Shown here: positions 33,354 to 34,356 of the stretch, piece by piece
How positions within the stretch are numbered: position 1 is the first letter of the stretch
Layout of the letters: each line of letters begins with the position of its first letter
Assembly (NCBI GenBank): GCA_964577115.1
Contig: CAZNXJ010000043.1
Location: 1 to 34,356 of the forward strand
DNA: 34,356 nt
DNA from: CAZNXJ01 sp964577115
GTDB taxonomy: Bacteria > Planctomycetota > Planctomycetia > Pirellulales > Pirellulaceae
Reading direction: 5' to 3'
The notes under the pieces: model-generated
Seen by the model: the letters and a program-made list of their open reading frames with translations, nothing else
The model's database searches: none
Told to the model about the DNA's origin: nothing
Made by a program: the position numbers and the translations under genes

Positions 33354-34356
33354 CTACGGCCGACGCGTTCGCCGGCGTTCAGGCGACGACTCGATATAAA
33401 TCCCGCCGAACATGTCTTCCTCCCATGCATGTTTGGAAAGACTTGCGAACAGGATGTCGCGTGCAGCCGCCGTAGACGTTTCCGGTTCCGCTGCGAGTTC
33501 CATTGGCGGCGCATCAGGAGCGTCGGCCCGGTGCAACTCTCTCTCGGAAGACGGCAGCGTCCATTCCTCGGCACGGCCCATGACAATCAACTCTGGCGAT
33601 ACGCCTTCGCCCTCGCCTGCGCTGCCTATCAGATAGCTGATCAGCATTCGTACATCGCGCACATTCACCATGTCCATGGGCGCCGCAACATCCGGATAGG
33701 GCGGCGTCGCCTCACGAGGAGCGCCGATGCCATTGGCCAGAATGTATCGCAGCAATGATACGGCGTCGCCCACGGTCACTCGACCGTTCCCATCGACGTC
33801 GTACGGATTAATAGGATTCTGGTGCGCCGCCGGAGCAGTAGTCAGGATCAGCCAATCGCTACCGTTGGAACCATGAAGGTACTCCAACCCCTCGGCATAC
33901 AGATCATCCCGCAGGGCGGGCAACAATCTTGGCTGAACGCTAGCCACCCGATCCGCGAGAGAGGCATTCGCTAGCCAGAGGTCGAACAACTCGGTCCAGA
34001 ATGGCTCGTGGTTGGCGCTGCCAGGCGCATCTTCCTCTGTAAAACCGGCTATCAGGATGTCATCCTCACCGAGCCCGATCAGCCGATCATTCCCATTACC
34101 GCCGACCAGCACATCCCGGCTGGCGCCGCCGAGCAGTCGGTCATCGCCTTCACCGCCGAACAACAGGCTGGCTCCACCACCCGCGCTAAGCTGATCGTTT
34201 CCCGAGCCGCCGAACAGCCATGCCCGGTGCGTAAGCGCTGCGGCGATCTGAATCGTATCGTCGCCACTTAATCCTTCCACGATGATTCGCCCTGTAGGCT
34301 CGGCGATTGTTGTCGTTTCGCCATTCAGCACTACGTTGATCATGCCCTCGACAGCC
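33354..34356 (-). CDS. RTX-repeat/dockerin-like secreted protein, C-terminal part (partial)
   Basis: The reading frame remains open past the first visible ATG at 34343 to the right edge of the window, so only the C-terminal roughly 334 residues are seen. Hemolysin-type calcium-binding nonapeptides (GGSGNDQL, GGEGDDRLLGG, GGNGNDRLIG) occur in about residues 45-100 of the visible part. A dockerin-like pair follows: NPYDVDGNGRVTVGDAVSLLRYIL and DMVNVRDVRMLISYLIG, each EF-hand-like. Dockerin domains are frequent at the ends of large planctomycete surface proteins. The C-terminal 100 residues are acidic then basic (ESSPERRRTRRP) and of unknown role. The missing N-terminal part probably carries the signal peptide and main domains. 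64 bp from the convergent purU end. Confidence 0.85.
   Translation of the reverse strand, partial: AVEGMINVVLNGETTTIAEPTGRIIVEGLSGDDTIQIAAALTHRAWLFGGSGNDQLSAGGGASLLFGGEGDDRLLGGASRDVLVGGNGNDRLIGLGEDDILIAGFTEEDAPGSANHEPFWTELFDLWLANASLADRVASVQPRLLPALRDDLYAEGLEYLHGSNGSDWLILTTAPAAHQNPINPYDVDGNGRVTVGDAVSLLRYILANGIGAPREATPPYPDVAAPMDMVNVRDVRMLISYLIGSAGEGEGVSPELIVMGRAEEWTLPSSERELHRADAPDAPPMELAAEPETSTAAARDILFASLSKHAWEEDMFGGIYIESSPERRRTRRP

Overview
The window looks like a chromosomal segment of a planctomycete, most likely of the Pirellulales lineage. The reasons are a GC-rich coding style and gene families that are hallmarks of that group: DUF1501 Tat-exported proteins, PSCyt/DUF1549/DUF1553 proteins, planctomycete cytochrome domains fused to WD40 repeats, a DUF6807 (PmoA-like) protein, and several small planctomycete-type hypothetical proteins. 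The order assignment is inference; no rRNA or other phylogenetic marker is present apart from ordinary housekeeping genes. I see no tRNA, rRNA, CRISPR array, insertion sequence or prophage gene.

Layout. 1-3.0 kb: a secreted hypothetical protein, a convergent secreted DUF6807 protein, a 98-residue hypothetical protein, and csrA behind a good sigma70-type promoter rich in dyads. 3.0-3.76 kb: noncoding DNA with strong hairpins and a promoter. 3.76-13.0 kb: four co-directional genes for exported proteins: a Tat-exported DUF1501 protein, a PPC/Ig-like protein, an Ig-like/cytochrome/DUF1549/DUF1553 protein, and a cytochrome-WD40-coiled-coil protein. They are probably one transcription unit and one cell-envelope machine. 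13.1-16.3 kb: a YjbQ-family enzyme (TTG start), a 74-residue hypothetical protein (GTG start), and the housekeeping pair tmk-holB. 16.3-18.4 kb: two exported thioredoxin-fold proteins, the first behind a near-consensus promoter with a leader of about 300 nt, the second a TlpA-like lipoprotein. 18.5-22.4 kb: acetyl-CoA synthetase followed 48 bp later by an exported beta-propeller/di-heme cytochrome. 22.5-28.4 kb (minus strand): a large secreted protein of unknown function and a solitary DNA methyltransferase that resembles the C-terminal half of type ISP restriction enzymes, without nuclease or helicase. 28.4-28.8 kb: an intergenic region with two opposed blocks of degenerate heptamer repeats. 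28.8-34.4 kb: a DegT-type aminotransferase, a 51-residue membrane protein, hisS, a YkgJ-type cysteine-cluster protein, purU, and the C-terminal part of an RTX/dockerin-like secreted protein that runs off the right edge.

The best candidates for something not well described are the four-gene exported cytochrome/WD40 cluster, the nuclease-less type ISP-like methyltransferase, and the opposed heptamer repeats. The rest is mostly housekeeping or lineage-typical hypothetical genes.
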